A stretch of 64,000 nucleotides of DNA from Campylorhamphus procurvoides (Eukaryota; Chordata; Aves; Passeriformes; Dendrocolaptidae). The DNA lies in contig WBMV01005965.1 of assembly GCA_013396655.1 (NCBI GenBank), forward strand, positions 870,193 to 934,192. Reading direction: 5' to 3'. This document shows, piece by piece, positions 26,238 through 41,700 of this stretch (its first letter is position 1; every line of letters starts with the position of its first letter). The notes under the pieces were generated by a model. The model was not told where the DNA came from. It worked only from the letters and a program-made list of their open reading frames with translations, and did not search any database. The position numbers and the translations under genes were made by a program.

Positions 26238-29200
26238 CAAAGCATTGCTGAGCTTTAGCTCAAAGGCATAATAGTTTTAAGAAATAACTTTTTGATGTAA
26301 AAATTATGTATAAGCATAAAATATTTCCTGCTTTCAGAAAGATAACTGGACAGTATATGTGTGAGCAAATGAGGTAAGTACTGTGAATGCACAGATTGGA
26401 TTTTGTTCCATAAATATGTATTTAGCAGGTGTGCCATCCTACAAGCACAGCCTTATGCTCCATAAAGCAGGGCTGGAGGAGCACAGTGTAGTTAATCACC
26501 AATGCTTGTGAGGATCTGCATGAATATTCTTTAGAAAGAGTGAGAATTCTATATTCAGCTTGAGAGTTTACAGCTTTTATACAATGTGCCTTTTGAGTAT
26601 AGCAAAGCACAGTCAGTCTTCACATGCTTTGTGGGGAATTGTATTCTTGTTGTGTGTGAGAGAATACCAGCCTCTTCTGCAACAGAAATGTTAATTGAGG
26701 TGATTAATTTTTCTGCTGGAGTGGGAATATAGTCTTACAACTTTTGATTATGTGAAAGATCCAAGTGCTATATAGGAATGGATAATTACTTAGAGATGTT
26801 ACTTATATAGGAAGAACAACATAACTTTTTATCAAGGTCCTTACTGAGGAATTCTTATCATCCATCAACTAAATAGATTTGGTTTGCACTGACAGCAGCT
26901 CTGGTTTTTTTTTTCCTTCATCATTCTGGATCATGCAAAAAGTACTGCAAATTTATAGGATGCACTATATTGTCAGGTACACATTTGAGAAGATGCTGAG
27001 CATCAGCACATCAGAGGGTAAGCAGAAAAATAAATGCATGTGCTGTGCATGTGGAAGCTGGATAAATAGTTTTGAACCTTTCCCTGACTAGAAATAAAGT
27101 TTTTGAGGTATCCATAGACCAACTGTGAAAAGAAACATCTTTTTAACACGCCTTCACAGATTTCCTCTAAATGGTGCCATCTGCACCCCTTTGTATTATT
27201 TTATAGTTATTTCAGAGAAATGAAATGAGTTTAATTTCCAAACCTTCTCTTCTAGAGATGGCATATTTTAGTTCACATGTGTGTCATTATTATAATAGTT
27301 TAATAGGTTCTTTGTATACAGTTTAAAATAACTTATATTTTCGGTTTCTTAAATTGGGTATACATGTTTCTGCTACTACACCATCGCTTATCATGGAATT
27401 CCATGAAAGATTGCCCCGCAGTTTTATTGCTGAGTGATGAAGACAAACTCCTAAGAGTTTCAAGATGACTTGATTTACTTCTAATACCTAACATGGTATT
27501 GAGTTGGATCAGATTGTGTTCAGATTTATATACTTCTAATCCCATTCTTCTGATTTTCACTGCATTGTGATAATCCTAGAGAAAGCACTGGAGTTGTTGG
27601 CTGGGTCTGTCCTCTGGAACCACAACTCTTGAGGCTTCTCTACACTCGTGCCTCAAAAATTTTGCCTTTTTTATTGTTTCATACTTGAAATGAGATGTGC
27701 TTAGTAAAGGATTAATGACATTGAGTGAGATGCTCTTGTATGAGGTGATGTGGGGCTTGCCAAATGCCTCTTTAGACTGCACTAATGCACAGTGGGCTGC
27801 TCAGAGTGGCAGCCTGCCAGTGACCTACTGGCAGTGTTCGTGCCTGGGAGCTGGTGCTGTCATTGCCTGGCCCTGTCCCCAGCCTCAACACTCATCCCTG
27901 CTGGCACCAGTGCTTGTGGCTGCAGGAAGGTGCCTCAGTGAGCTTACGTGGCTGCAACACAAACCCTCTCCCCACCCTGCCTGGGAAGACAGCGCAGCAA
28001 AGTGACCCTGTCTTGTTTTACTATCTAGCTGCTTACTGGGAACTTCAAAAAGATATGCAGAGAGAAAGGTGGGCAACCTGTCAGGACTACTTTTATTTTA
28101 TTGGTGTGAGTGTCAGCTTAAACACATGTTAAAGCATAGCTCAAGTAGTTTGTTAAATGGCAGCCCTGACTCCACAGTAACTGAACGTAGGAGAAATGGC
28201 AAAAGAAGCCATCACCATTTTAGCTGGATATTATAACACTACTGAGAGGACACCTAGCTTACCTTGCCAATGTTCATGTTCCTGGTTTGCTGGTGGTGGT
28301 TAAACTATTCAGAAATGCTTAGCTGAGAAGTGTGGTAAAGAGATCTGGCTGAAAAGTCCACAGTTCAGACATACACTTTCCTTTGACTAAAATGGTAATT
28401 GATTTAGATTCTTATTGCTTGAGTTTGTTTATTCAGTAATTGAACCACTGACATCTAAGGACTGTGTTTCAAGTTATGGCACTGAATTAAAAAGCATAGG
28501 AGAGATACCCATGTGGGTATATAAACTATAACAGCAAGAAGTACTGTGTAAACAAATAGTTTAGACTCTCAAAACTTTTTTTCATTCCACTTATTCTGAG
28601 CACTGAAAATGAAAGGCTTCAGAGTCTCTTGAGCTATTTGAAGGAGTAAATGCGGAAACAAAAATCTTGACAGTTTTGCAAAATCTTTTTCTTGTGGGAA
28701 GAAAGACTTCTTGATAAGATCCAAAATGAAGTTCTGCCCAAACGTAGTCATGGAAGAGTGCATGAGCACAGTGATTTTTACAACAGCAGAAATGTTAACA
28801 GCAGCCGTATTTCAATGGGGACAGCTACATCCTTCCCATATTGAGCATGCTACTCCACAGCCCTTGTCTTAAATCGCTGTATCATGTTTTTGTGAGCTAT
28901 CAAGCACCTGCCACGCTGCTCAGCTGTGGAGGGGCTCTGCTTTACACAACAACATCGTAGAATTGCTCTCTATGGTACAGAGGAGCTTCACCAAGACCAG
29001 TGCTGCTTCCCTGGTGCAACTGTGGATGCACTTGGGGGTTGTTCTTCCAGCCTGTGTCAAGGAGGAATCTGCCTCCTGCTGCCTGTCTTGCAGAACTAGG
29101 CCTGCAGGAGCCTGTAGATCACATAGGAGATTAAAGACAGACCTTTATTTTTTGTCAGGGCAACTACCTGATGAACAAATCTCCAAGTGCTAAAATAGTT

Positions 29201-29745
29201 AGGATTTTCTAACATATAACTAATTTACTGATTAATATTGATCTTTCCTTCTGCAATTTCTGCAATTGCAAGAATCACATAGTGAAATCTTTGTTGTGCT
29301 GTAGAGAAGTGTGATAATATGGTCAAAATCTGAAACTTGTAACTAGGATGGTAGGTTGCAGTGGCTCTTTCAACAATTTGCCTAATTTTAGGCAAGAACT
29401 TGTCCTCGTTTTTGCCAGTTTAACTTTATACTACTTATCTCTGGCCACACTAAATGACCACTACTTCAAAATATCTCTCGGTTCTCTTACCCTAAGTCAA
29501 CTGAAAACTCCCTGTTATGGAGACAAATCTCAGGAGTTGAAGCTGCACAATAATCTTCTAAAAACAATGAGAGGGACCCCATGGCAATATACTTTGGAGC
29601 AAAGCCAGTTATTTCACACAGCTTCTCTAACTCCCTTCCCAACAGCAGCAGAGGGAGAAAGGCACAAATGGTTAAAAAAAATGGACAAAATAACTAAATC
29701 TGTACTGCAAGTCCAGGTCACCAACATTTTAATTTGTTCATGCCT

Positions 29746-29776
29746 AAAAAAAAAAACAAACAAAACAAAACAAAAG
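29746..29776. repeat. A-rich microsatellite (A and CAAAA units)
   Basis: A run of eleven A bases passes into caaacaaaacaaaacaaaa, a typical simple repeat. It could be an old retroposon tail, but no target-site duplication was identified. Confidence 0.8.
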
Positions 29777-32700
29777 ATCCTCTGGCAAAAAGAGTCCATA
29801 AGTGTTCCCTAGTGTGTGGGAAGGAAGGAAATTCTTAGAGGGAGGAGACAGGAGTTAAAAGGACAGGGAGGGCCAGCTCTGGTTTGAGTTTTTCTGGGCA
29901 GTGGAGGAAATGTGGGCTGCTGCAAGGGGCATCCCTCCCCAAGGCAGCATTTGCTGCCCTTCCTGATGCTTTTGCGGTCTAGAAGGATGATTCTCAGTAG
30001 GTTTGTGTCCTTACTCTATGGGTCTTTCAAGGAGCAAGTCTTCTTTTCCTTGTACACAGAGACACACAGGAGATACTGAGGAGATGGGGCTGAAGGCAGG
30101 TTCAGGGGAAGAGGGAGGTGGCACAGGAGTTCCTCTCTCGTGTAGGTCACCATGCCTTACACCCCATCATCCTGCACTCCTCCTATCCTCATGGGAGTGG
30201 ATGAAGCATGGAGTATGTCCCTTTCAGTGATTACATCACCACAGGAATGTACCAAGGGAGGATTGTGGGACTGAAGCTGGATTATAGCTAGAGCCTGGAG
30301 TGAAGCTCTACAATTGCTCCCAGGTCTACTCCCTAAAATACAGCCCTGCACAACAAATTCCCAGTGACTTCTACATGCCCTGTAAAACATTAGTCCTCAG
30401 CCCCAAATCCTACTATCTCCTGTATTTTCACCTTCATCACACTGTGGTGTGTACGAGCTCTTTCTTCCCCCAGCCTAAAGCTTTTCCTGGTATGTCATCA
30501 TGTGCTGCTGGCAGAGCTGAGAGCTTGGGCAGCTCCTCTGAGTGACATTATCCCATATATACTTTACTCTCCTGGAGCCTTGTGTATTAGCATAAGCAGG
30601 TAAGTGCAGGCACCTTGCTGTGATGCTCCCTGAGCCTACTGCAGTACCTGGGCCTTGTATTAGTGTGAGAGAGAGCATGGAGGTTTTTTTGGCCTCCCAG
30701 CTGGCCATGTAAGGCAAAAGCCACGGAGCACTTTCTGGCAGATCCGTGTTGTTCGCACAGGTTCCCACTGAATGCTAAACACTGCCACTGCATGAAACAA
30801 GTGCACTCTGCTGTCTGCTTCAAATGGCAAAAAGGCTGCCTTGGCTGTGGATGGGAATGCACACTATTCTGTGCACAGGGTAGGTCATGTTGCGTAACTT
30901 TGGGCAACTAATTTAGGAACGGAGCTGTGCTAGGTTCCCTCTATGGGCTGTGGACAGAAAAAAACCCAGTTATTTGGAGAGAGATTCAGGGCAGCAGCTG
31001 AACTGCTCTTCCATTCAGCACAATAAAAATGACACACTAAAAGCTCTAAGCAAATAATTGTTATCAAAGGTCTACTCAACATTAACTGGTCTGGTAAATG
31101 ACTACATTTGCTCTCTTGTACACACAGCTGTAAGGTCTGTGTTTCTTTACAGCTCCTTCAGTCTGTTTTGGATCTTCTAGCAGACTGTGGCATATGGAAT
31201 GGAAAATTAAAACTTTTGATTTATCTGTTCCTGCTTTGCTGCTTTTGGCCACAATAGAATACTTAAAATTGCAACATGACAACAAATATTTAGTTGTACG
31301 AGTAACTGAGATGGTTATATCTGGGAGCAGAGGGAACGGATAATTCATCGCTCTAATAGTTTCTGTGTGCTGGAAGAGACTCTGTGGTTTTGTAGCAGAG
31401 AAGTAAACAGAGAAGCATTCCCAGCCCCCAAAGCTGCAAAGACCAGATAAAAACTGAGCTGTTGCAAAACAAGTTTATATGAGCATTGCCAGCATGATGA
31501 ACATACTAGGAGCTAGCAAAACAGCAAGTGCTGTAAGAACAGACAAATGCTGTGCAGGAAAATATTGTTAATACACAAATTCCTAAGCAAATCCCTAACC
31601 TTCGTGTGGGGCTAGTTTTTCATTTTCTTTTTCTCAAAACTTTTAGCAAATATTCTAAGTTTTGAAAAATCTGTGCTGAACTGTATTAGCTTGGGACTTG
31701 TCAAAAAATGTTGAAGCACTGCAGTCTAGATTACCAACTTTGGTATAAAAGAAAGCATGGTGTTTAATCTCAGAAGAGACTATTAAAATCGTCACTTCCT
31801 CTAATCTCTTCTACAGGCTGTAGGACCTTATCAGTTAATTCTGCATAATACCTTTACCTCTAATTTAAATTACAGCATCTTTTTTAGAAAGCCATGTAGG
31901 TTGTAGGATTAAAATATCTATCTTTAGCTGGTGCTAGATTTTGTTTCAGAAATACCTATATACCTATAATAGATAATATGATTTTTCTCATGTGCTTGCA
32001 GACAATGACACATTTGAAAAGCTCTGGCTAAACTTTTCCCCTCCCCAGATTTTGCAATTCCATTCTCCAATATATTCTTTGTGAATTGTGCTGTGTTAGA
32101 AAGGCAGGACCAGAGAAAAACACTATGGGCATTTCTGGATAGCTTTTTCAGTCATCAGAATTTGCTCAGGGTCTCTCTGAGACTTCTGAATTACATTTAC
32201 AGCGATATAAGAGGATAAATAGCTATAAGGAGGCTTCATTTAAGTTTACTGGAAGCCAGTACTTAATATGCTTAAGTTAACTTTTGAGAACTCAAGCAAT
32301 GAGATTTTTCTTTAAGAAGTTAGATTTGCAGGGGCTTCCCACTATGCAGTTATTCATCAGTAGCTGGAAAGCCAAAGACAGGACATAAAATCCGAGCAAA
32401 TCTCAAGTTCTGCCTTGATGAGTGCATTGCCATAATTGTGCTCTCTTTAGCAAATTTTGAACCCTAGGCATCTTTAGTGTTCAAGACTGTTTCTATACAG
32501 TACTTTATAATTAAACAGCTGAACAGTAAATCAGAGACCCCTCACTTTGGCCAGTTATTAGCAAAAAGATATTCTTATAAAAATCACAACATGAGAGACT
32601 AAATTGCTGGATATTCTGCCTGGAAAGCTTAGCATCCCTCTTCTCATATACTCCTTCAAGCAGTTTAAGAAAATTACTCTGAAGGCTAACTAGACAGTAT

Positions 32701-35700
32701 TCAATATCAAAGCTGGATATATAGCCTGTCACCTTCTCAGTTTTAGAGAAATGTGGTTCTTGCATCAGTGTGTGACAGGTTAATATTCCTAATCAAAATG
32801 GTATCTGATATGATTTTGAAACCAGTTACCAAAAGTACCAGCCCAACCAGAAGCAATTCTTACTGTAAGCCAAGTATAATAATGAATTTTTGAGCATGTG
32901 GTAATGTATATGCGTACAGCTGTCAATTCAGATACAAAACATAAGGGGATAAAAGCTAAAAAGTCCATGGGCTTTGCAGGCAAAATTTAAATTCAGATTA
33001 CGAATAAGTATTTAAATTGAATGGGAGAACAAAATAAGGAATCTGAACCAGTAATTGGTATTGAAATATTAAAGATATGTAAGCAAAAATTTTATATGGT
33101 TGTATGGAATTTCAGAGTGCTTAGAAGGTACATTTTGAAAGTGGAAAGGTGCACTTTGATAGTCCCATTACCTAGATAGAGTCACTGAGATATGGGCTAT
33201 TAATAAGACCAAAAGGAAAGAAACAGGACAGTCAAACATCTTAATCACAACAGTCATTTAAATAGGCTCAGACTTTAATTCCCTTTAGCCTGTTAATTGC
33301 ATTTCCATCTGATACCTAGTTCTGAAATTAGGCCTTTGTGTTCTTGATAAACTAGTTATTTAAATACTGAATACTATTACTGAAGGAAGTAGGCCTGCCT
33401 TGTATTGAACTGGATTACATTTTCTCCCAATAAAGTGAAAGAAAAGAGAGTTCCTCTAGAGGAAAATTTTCTCTGTAAGTGTTCATTCTTTCTCAGGTTA
33501 GAAACAAGAGACCAAAAAATGTTGTCATTCACCTGATTCTAGGGAGCTCTCAAAAAGAAGGGATCTCTATCTCTTGAAGCTTGTTCTCAGGATGCTGCTC
33601 TTCCCCAGGTGAGTGCAGAGGCCCCCCTGAGCATGCACTGTAAAGAGCAGCCTAGAATTAAGATTAGTTTTTCACACAGCTTGAATTTTATCAGAAATTC
33701 AAGTGTTTGTGTAGGCATCACTGTTACACTGGATGTACCTATCTGGGTTGCAGCATCTTCGCAAAGATTGTCTGCCAGGAGTCTAGGTACCATTAGTGTA
33801 CTTACTGTGATTCTTTCACATGTGTCTTTCTGTTGTTATAGGGTAGTTGTGAGATAATATGTTTTCTTTACCAAAAGATAGCACATTTCATGTGAATATG
33901 AGAAGAAGAATACTACTTGAGCAAACACAGAAACAGTCACAGACAAGGAGATGATTTAGGAGATAATCAGTTTCCAAGTCTGGATTCCTTAAAAACATTT
34001 AAGAAACTTGTCATCTGTCATCTTCTCTACAGTGTATTCTGTTCTCTGATACCCAGGAATAGTATTCATATACTCAAAGATATTCACTGAATTTCCTTCC
34101 TCTTTGCAGTTTTAGTTTGAAAACATAGATAGAGCATGAGAGATTAACTGTTTCAGTATCTATACTGCTTAGAAAAATAGGGTCAAGTTACACTTGCTCG
34201 TATCGCTGGCTGTCCTTAGCTTAACCTTGTTTCAAGATAGCATTGAAATTTTTTGACTAAAAATATCCACTATAGCTGACAACTAAATGGAATCAAACCT
34301 GTAAGGTTGTTTATGTAACACTGAAAGGGAAAGAGAAGACCAGACTTAGAAGGAAACTTTCCGTGGGTTGTGTAGCAGACTTGTAGATTTCGGATCTTGA
34401 GGTTTATGTTTACTGCCATCCCTAAATACATGTATGAGCACCTGGAGAATATTATCAGTCAGGAGGCACACAAATATACAAGCTTTCTGGTCACCTAAAG
34501 GAAATTTTACAGCTCTCCACTTAGCCAGAGCTCTCTCTGGGTGGAGGAGGGCCAGAGAACAGCTTTGAGCTGTGTCTCAGCTGTAGCTTTCAGATCTGTG
34601 ACTGCGGACTATGTAAGCTCAAATGTCTTAAAATTCATATTAAAGAAAAATGGGAAATTCATGGGGGTAGGAAAGAAACAGAATGTATTTGTTGAGCAGA
34701 AGCCAGCATGTTACAGTGTAATGGTCTTTACTTTGAGATGAAAAAGTAGTAACCATCTGTAAAATGAAACTCATCCTGCAAGCAAAATATGTGTTCAGAC
34801 CTAAGCTTCTGTGATTTCTTTGCCCTTTGAAGTTATCAAACTTTCTTTTATTCACTTTTATCTCTCCCACTGTTTTGATGTCTCTCTGGCTCTACTGTTC
34901 CTCACTGTTTTGGGATGTGGTATAGGGCTCCATGGTCAAACAATTATCATGCTTTTGCATTGTTGAATGCCTTTTGAAACAAAACCAAATTTAAGCATCA
35001 AGCTCTACTGTTGCTTCTTATGATGCACACCCTAAGATCCTGAGAGTTTGTTGGGACAAGGAACTTCCTCCTGGCTTGGCTGTCAAGCATTAAATAATTT
35101 CATCACCTATATAAACAAGTTTTATAACTTGATCTTCGATCAAATAGAACTACAACTTTTCTAACTCACACAAATACCTTGTTCTTTGCAGTGGTTTTCG
35201 GTAGAATATCACCTTAAGGGATTACTGTTATTTTCAACTGCTATGATGTTCTGGGCTCACATCTGATCCTGTGAAATGGATTTTCCAGGAAGCAGTGGCA
35301 GATGTACAAGAAACCATTTCTCACTCCAAGTGTATGGCACACTCACTCCCTTAAATAACACTTTGTACTGAAAAAGTGCCAAACCCATTCAGAGTAATTG
35401 CATGTTCTATTTGACCTACAGAGAGAGGAGGAGAGTTAATTCTCAAAAATGAGTTGAATATAATGAATATTATTCAGGAGCTTATTGCTTCTCTCAGAGA
35501 TGCTTGGATACTAGGTGTTGAGGGGAAACACTGTGTACAATAGAAGGGGTTACTCAGAACTTGCAAGGCTACACTGAGGTATCTGAATTGACTCTTCCAG
35601 AGAATTTTCCTAGGTTGAGACCTTGGTGTGTTAGATTTTATAGCACAAAGTTAAGTCATTTACTCCTGTGCCTACTGTTATTAAATATGACCACGTGAGA

Positions 35701-38700
35701 ATATTGATATGTTACTTTCAATTGACTCTGATGCATAAGAACTTAAGCACAAGGCAGAAACATGGTTTCTTACCATGTTTTCTTATATATAGTCTGTTGT
35801 TACACTTTTCCTCTCTGGTAAATCAAGGAATGAGAGAATATGATGGTTGACACCAAGAGGATTTACTGTTTATATTCCAGCCAATGGATGTATTCTAGAA
35901 ACTGCAAGTTGAATAGCAAATTGTAACTGACTGCGAAGACCATGGTGCAAACTCATGGAACACAAGCCTCTTTTTTTGTGTGTGTGTTTTTCTCAAGGTT
36001 TTGTTGTTTGTTTCTTTCTTTTTCTTTCTGCAAAACAGTAGAACAGAAAGTGCAATATTCTTTTTGCACTCTAGGGAAACTAAAGATAGAATAAATAGCA
36101 AATGGGGGTAAGATGACAGTTGATCTGCCAAGAAGAGCAGTTTGTTCCAGATGAAATAATAATCAGAGTGTAAGGGTTGCTCTCTTATTATAGGGAGTCC
36201 ATATCTCACTGCAACATCTCAGGGGACATCTATTATATCAGAACTATGCCATAATGGTGTAACAGGAATGTGTCTGGTCTTGCTTGGAGCTATTGCTCCC
36301 CACTGAAATGCCTGTGGTGCAGTTCAGACCTAAGGATTGGTACTTTCCTCATGTATGTTCCTGGATGTTACACTGTTGTCTTTCCTATAATGAGCAACAC
36401 ATTTCCCACTAACTCCTCGACTTTAATTTTGTAATTTCTTTCCTCCTAAGTGTTGTTAGATAAATAGGAGGTGTGTAGCTAGCCAAGGTTGAATTGCTAC
36501 TCATGGTGATATCGAGAAACAGCAGATGTTTTCTTTGGCTGTTCATGATCAAAATTTAAAAAACCCAAACAAACCTAGAGTCTGGATCAGAAAGGAAATC
36601 TTCACCTCCTCTCACCTTCCCACAGCCTGATTGGCAAGGAGATCGGGATTTTACTTCTTTACTGTTCTTGAAAGTCTGAGGTGCATCTCACTTTCCTCTG
36701 TCCTGTCAGTGTTTCCATTAAAAAACTCCCTGATTTTTAGAGGAGTTACTGCATTGCTGATATCCTCTTCAGTCTCTTCGTGTTCCCCCCATCACAGGGC
36801 AATGTTTGAAATTCTCATCTGTGCTGAAAGTCTTGTTTTTTTATAATGGGCTTAAGTATACTTATACAACAGTATTTTTGAGGATGCCCCTTGTACCAAC
36901 TGTTCCCCTTATGGCATTGGTTGTCTTCAATGGTGATGGCTCTGTTATCGTCCTGTGTATCCATATATTTCCAACTTCGCCTCAGTGTGTAATTAAATCG
37001 TCTGTAATGTAATTTTGCAGTCTAAGCACTGCATGTTTGGGATGGCATGCAAAAAATTATCCCAGGCATACGAGTGTCCAGGGCTAGAACTGCTTTCCTT
37101 GTTACTGTAGATTTCTCTGTGGGAAGGATCTCTGCAAAAGCCCTGCTGCAGGAATTTCTTGCTGCCATGCTGAGTGTCCAAGAAGATGCACACCTGGCAG
37201 ATGTGGTGCTCCTGGCCAGTGTAGTTCTGAGTGGCCCAGAGCAAGCCTCATTGCCTAATTTCTCCACAGAGCACATCACTTCATCCCGCAGATGTAACCT
37301 GCTGCTCCATACCTGCATGCAGCTGTTGCATTGTCTTTTCCCTATCATGAGTTGAGTTTGTTTCATTTTAGAAAATGGGTAGCCAGCATATGAAGAGGTA
37401 TTTTTTTTATTGCTAATGTCACCACAGGTGGGAGTGCAGTCTCCCTGAGAAATCTTCTTTGGATGTATTCCACTAAATGTAGTGAGAGAAGGCTTTTTCA
37501 GGAATATGTAGTTTGTGTGATTCATATTCTGATCAAAAAGATGGGACTCATGTTTTTTAAAGTTAAATGACTTGTCTATTCTAGACACATGCTCAGAGAG
37601 GCCGTTCTGTACACGAATTGATCCTCTTGTATTTTGTCAAGTTGCATACAAATTCACAAATCTTTTGATTTGTCACATTAAAAAAGTCACTTTTGTTTCA
37701 GTCTTATCATAACAAAGCCACCCAGAAGAATAGGAGTTGTAGGAGCAGGCCCTTTGTATGCAAACAAAATTCTAATACGCGTTCTGCAAAATCTTCAGTA
37801 ATAATATCCTGAATTAGGCATGTTTAAACAATTTTTTCTTAGGCTACTAGGAAGAATTAATAGCAAAAAATTAATAAAGCAAGATCATTTTAGATTGAGA
37901 ACCCATTTTAAAAATTTGCAATACCATTTCTGTGACGTGAACTAATATCCTGAAGGAAGCTAATGGATACATACAAATCTCGGCAAAATAGTAAGGAAGC
38001 TGCAACTGGTAATAATACTGGGGCAGCTGAAAATCTTTATTATCTCTGGATCTAATCTTTATTATGTCAAGATTCTGTGGGATCAAGAACAAATCAAAGG
38101 CAAATCCAATTGGACTTGAAAATAATGACTTTTTTGTGCTCCAGGGCAAACCTGATAATCTTAGAAAACTTAGAAAAATAGGCTTTTTGCACTTTGAAAA
38201 ATGAAGTTATTGACTGTTGCAAAGTTTAAGGAAATGACATGGTTATCTATGCTTGTGCTGAAATGTTTGCTTTAGTACAATTCTAATGATCTGATTGCTT
38301 TTGCCATGCCTGAATAAGATTGAATTTTTTTTTCCTTTTTAATAATAAAGAAGCAGAATATGCAAAATAATCCATTGTGTAAAGACAAATCAAAGACTGA
38401 CTGATCTTTCTAAAGTAATTAAACATCGTGAGTAAATTCTCTGTCTTTCCCACATCATTCATTCTTTGGGCCTACAAATGTTGACATGAATGAAGGGAAG
38501 GCACAGATGAGGCTGATGGACAGTTGTCATCTAATCCTGACAGACATCCTGTTCATCTCCACTGAGGAGTGACTGTTATTCCTTTGAGTTGAGCTAAATC
38601 CAGGACACCAAATGGAATCTGTATGATGTACAACAGTTGGGTTTCACCATCACCTCCTATCTCATGTGTTCATTTTCTTTTCTACCCTCCTCTTAGAGAT

Positions 38701-41700
38701 CTTTTCTGACCTTTGTGTGTGTGGGTTTTCCTAGGAGGTGTGACTTAGCTGATTAAGGCTGTGGCATGTCTTGTTTCACTGCTATGAACCCATGACTAAA
38801 AGGGCAGCTAAAAGCAGCATTGTAGTCATCAGACACTGCTAGTTTGCCAGGTTTTGGAGTGGTTGATAAGACCGTGTGCCGGGTCTGTCTTTTTCCAGGG
38901 GCAAGTGAGTTAAAATAGAAGTTACTTTTTCTTTCTAATTTCCATACTTTTCTCCTTTTCACTCTGTGGCCTTGGTTTGCTTTAAAGAAGTAGTGCTGAT
39001 TTCAACTAACTAACTTTTTGTCCCAAGGGACACTTACTGACCTCTTTAACACAATGTGCAAGCATAAAATATAAAACCTTTCTGTAAAGACTGTAGATAA
39101 AGGCAATGGAAAATTGTTTACTGTCCTGCCTCATGTGTTTTATTGTTTTTCCTTTTTCCCTAGTTATTTAAGAAGAGTCAAAGCATTTTAATTTTCACTG
39201 TGAAACCAAACGGACAGTTTGAAACTCAATTCAAATTAAGACTTTTGACTCTCCTTTTCTATCAGAATTAATACACTTCCCTGGTCATTTGACAGAAAAA
39301 AGCCACAGTGAGTGTTTGGGGAATGACTCAACTACTTGAACCTCTGCCTGATTGGTGTCCTTCCTCAGATTCTTCAAACTTACTTCATAAAACTTAGCCA
39401 TTAACACCGTACCTCTGACTAGCATGAACAATTTTATTAATTACCAACAAATGTTACATAACCTTAAACAGAAGTCAAATATGTTTCTAACAACTTTCTC
39501 CCAGCCCTAATCAGAGACCAAGATTCCTTCTGTCTGTAGGAATCTCCCCTAACATGCCATTTTTAAATGGAGCAGACATAAAGCATGACCTAAGACTTTG
39601 TTCTTCACAATTTGGAGCATGGGCATAAGTATACTACATACATTTCAGGGATTTTGCTTTTAGTTTGGCAAAAAAATAAAAGCCGTGCATCTTGCCATAC
39701 GCGATGAGACAAATAGGCTCAGCTCTGTTGATAAAGCTAGTTTTCTGTGCCAGTTCAAGTGGACTAAATAGTACTTTTCAGCTGCACTTGCACTTTGAAT
39801 GGGCAGAGCTCAGAGGGGGTGGTTATGCAAGCACTGCAAGGGAAAATAAATGCATGGAAATACAACTACAAATAGCTACCTCCTTGAAATTCAGTATATA
39901 TTTAGTTCCTAGGTTGTTTCTTTCGTTCACCAGTAGTGAAGGATAATGAGCCTCAGGGTCTTCCGGAACCTGCGGTTGAAACAGAACTGAGACATCTTGC
40001 AAAACATCATTAAAAGGACAATAGGGGATCAAAGTTGAAGGGAGAGGAACTATTTGAATGACAAAACTTCATGTGAAGACTCATTAAATGCCCTCCTTTG
40101 TCCTTCCTTTCCTTGGCTAGGACTAATGTGTCATTTGAATGTTTTATCTTGTCTGTGAACAAATATGTTTATAAATTCTGAGAGCAGATCCAAAATGCAG
40201 GGGTCACTGCATGCAAAAGTCACAGTTCCCTATAGCCAACTGATATCAGGAGAAAACCAATCTTAGTTATGTCATTCTAAAAGTCCAGCTCAGAGAGGAT
40301 ATTGCATTTGGTGCTGCTCTATTTATTCTGACATCTCCATCCTTAATACTATACACTATACATCCATACACTTAATACTAATGTGTATACGTACAGTCCT
40401 ATCTATGTGTATATGTATAATCTCATTATACCTATTCTGTGTGGTAAAACAAGTGAAGAATGCTAACATTATGCTTTAGGATCACCAGGCAGAGACAAAC
40501 GGATTAGCAAATTATGTGTTCCTGTTGGGAGGATAAGCAATGAATCACCACCAAATTGTTGCCTTCTGCTAAATCAGCAGAAACCTGAATGTCCCATTGT
40601 TAATTGTTTATGAGCTTGTTTTAATAGTTTCCTGTAACAGCTCAAAATCTACTAATATTATTCCAAAGCATAAAAGCCTTATTCTCTGCTGTTTTGTAGT
40701 GATATACATCTGGATAATGTGGGTGTAAAATGTTATCAGTCTGTTGTGGGAGAGCTTTACACCCACTTTTTTTCTGGTATAAATGACTACACATGCTAAG
40801 AGGCAAGCATGGAACCAAGCCTTTAAAATAAAATTCAATAAGCAGATTAGGCAGAGCTGTCAGAGAAATCTGAGCCTCAGTGCTGCTGTTAATGCTGGAA
40901 ATCATGATATATTGCTAAAAAACCAAATGTTAATTGGACAATTAAAATACCCTTTTACGATATGCAGAAAAGCCTGAGGGTTCTGCTTTAATGCAAAGCT
41001 GAGTGTTTCAGCCGAAACCATTCCTGCCTTGAAATGAAATGTGGAAATTTACTTGTGTATGGTTTATAAATACCTGCATATTTACAGATTTCTCTAATTT
41101 CTAAGTGGGTGATACTGCAGTGCAGTTTCCCTTCCTTGCTTAGGAGTATGTTGCCCACTTACAAATGGTGCAACTGGGTGGTGATGCTTCAGTCGTCCAA
41201 TGGGTTGAGAACAATTGCTCTAATCAGACTGAAACATACTGCCCTGAGTTGGTCTTTTCACACTGTGAAACTTTACTAGAAGGTTAGCCCTACTGAATTA
41301 CAGTTATAAAAGCTCCAAAGCTATTGAAATGACCTCAGTAACCTCAAAGAGAAGATGGTTTTAAATGGGGTAGGGATGATTTTCTTGCTTTTAATGAAGT
41401 AAACCCATTCTGCTCAGAGTGACTCATTAACACCAGTTCTCAATTGTTACTTCATGTGGATATAGTTTTTATGTGATTATTGTGCTTTATCATAAGGCAC
41501 ATAAACAGTGTCATATAAACACAGTTAACAGGCTGCATAATGTTTATTTATTAGAAAAAGAACTGTGCACTAAAACAAGTGAAAAGAAAGATACTACAGT
41601 ATTATATTATAATGATGATTAATATTATATACTATTAAGATCAAAGATAAAGAGGCAAAAATAAAGATGGGGAATACCTGATATATTAGCTGATACTCAC

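Noticed and set aside
29348..29812. 154-codon plus-strand open frame ending near an A-rich tract, considered as a retrocopy
   Set aside because: No parent protein recognised. The A-rich tract is inside the frame rather than after a stop codon, so it does not look like a processed pseudogene.
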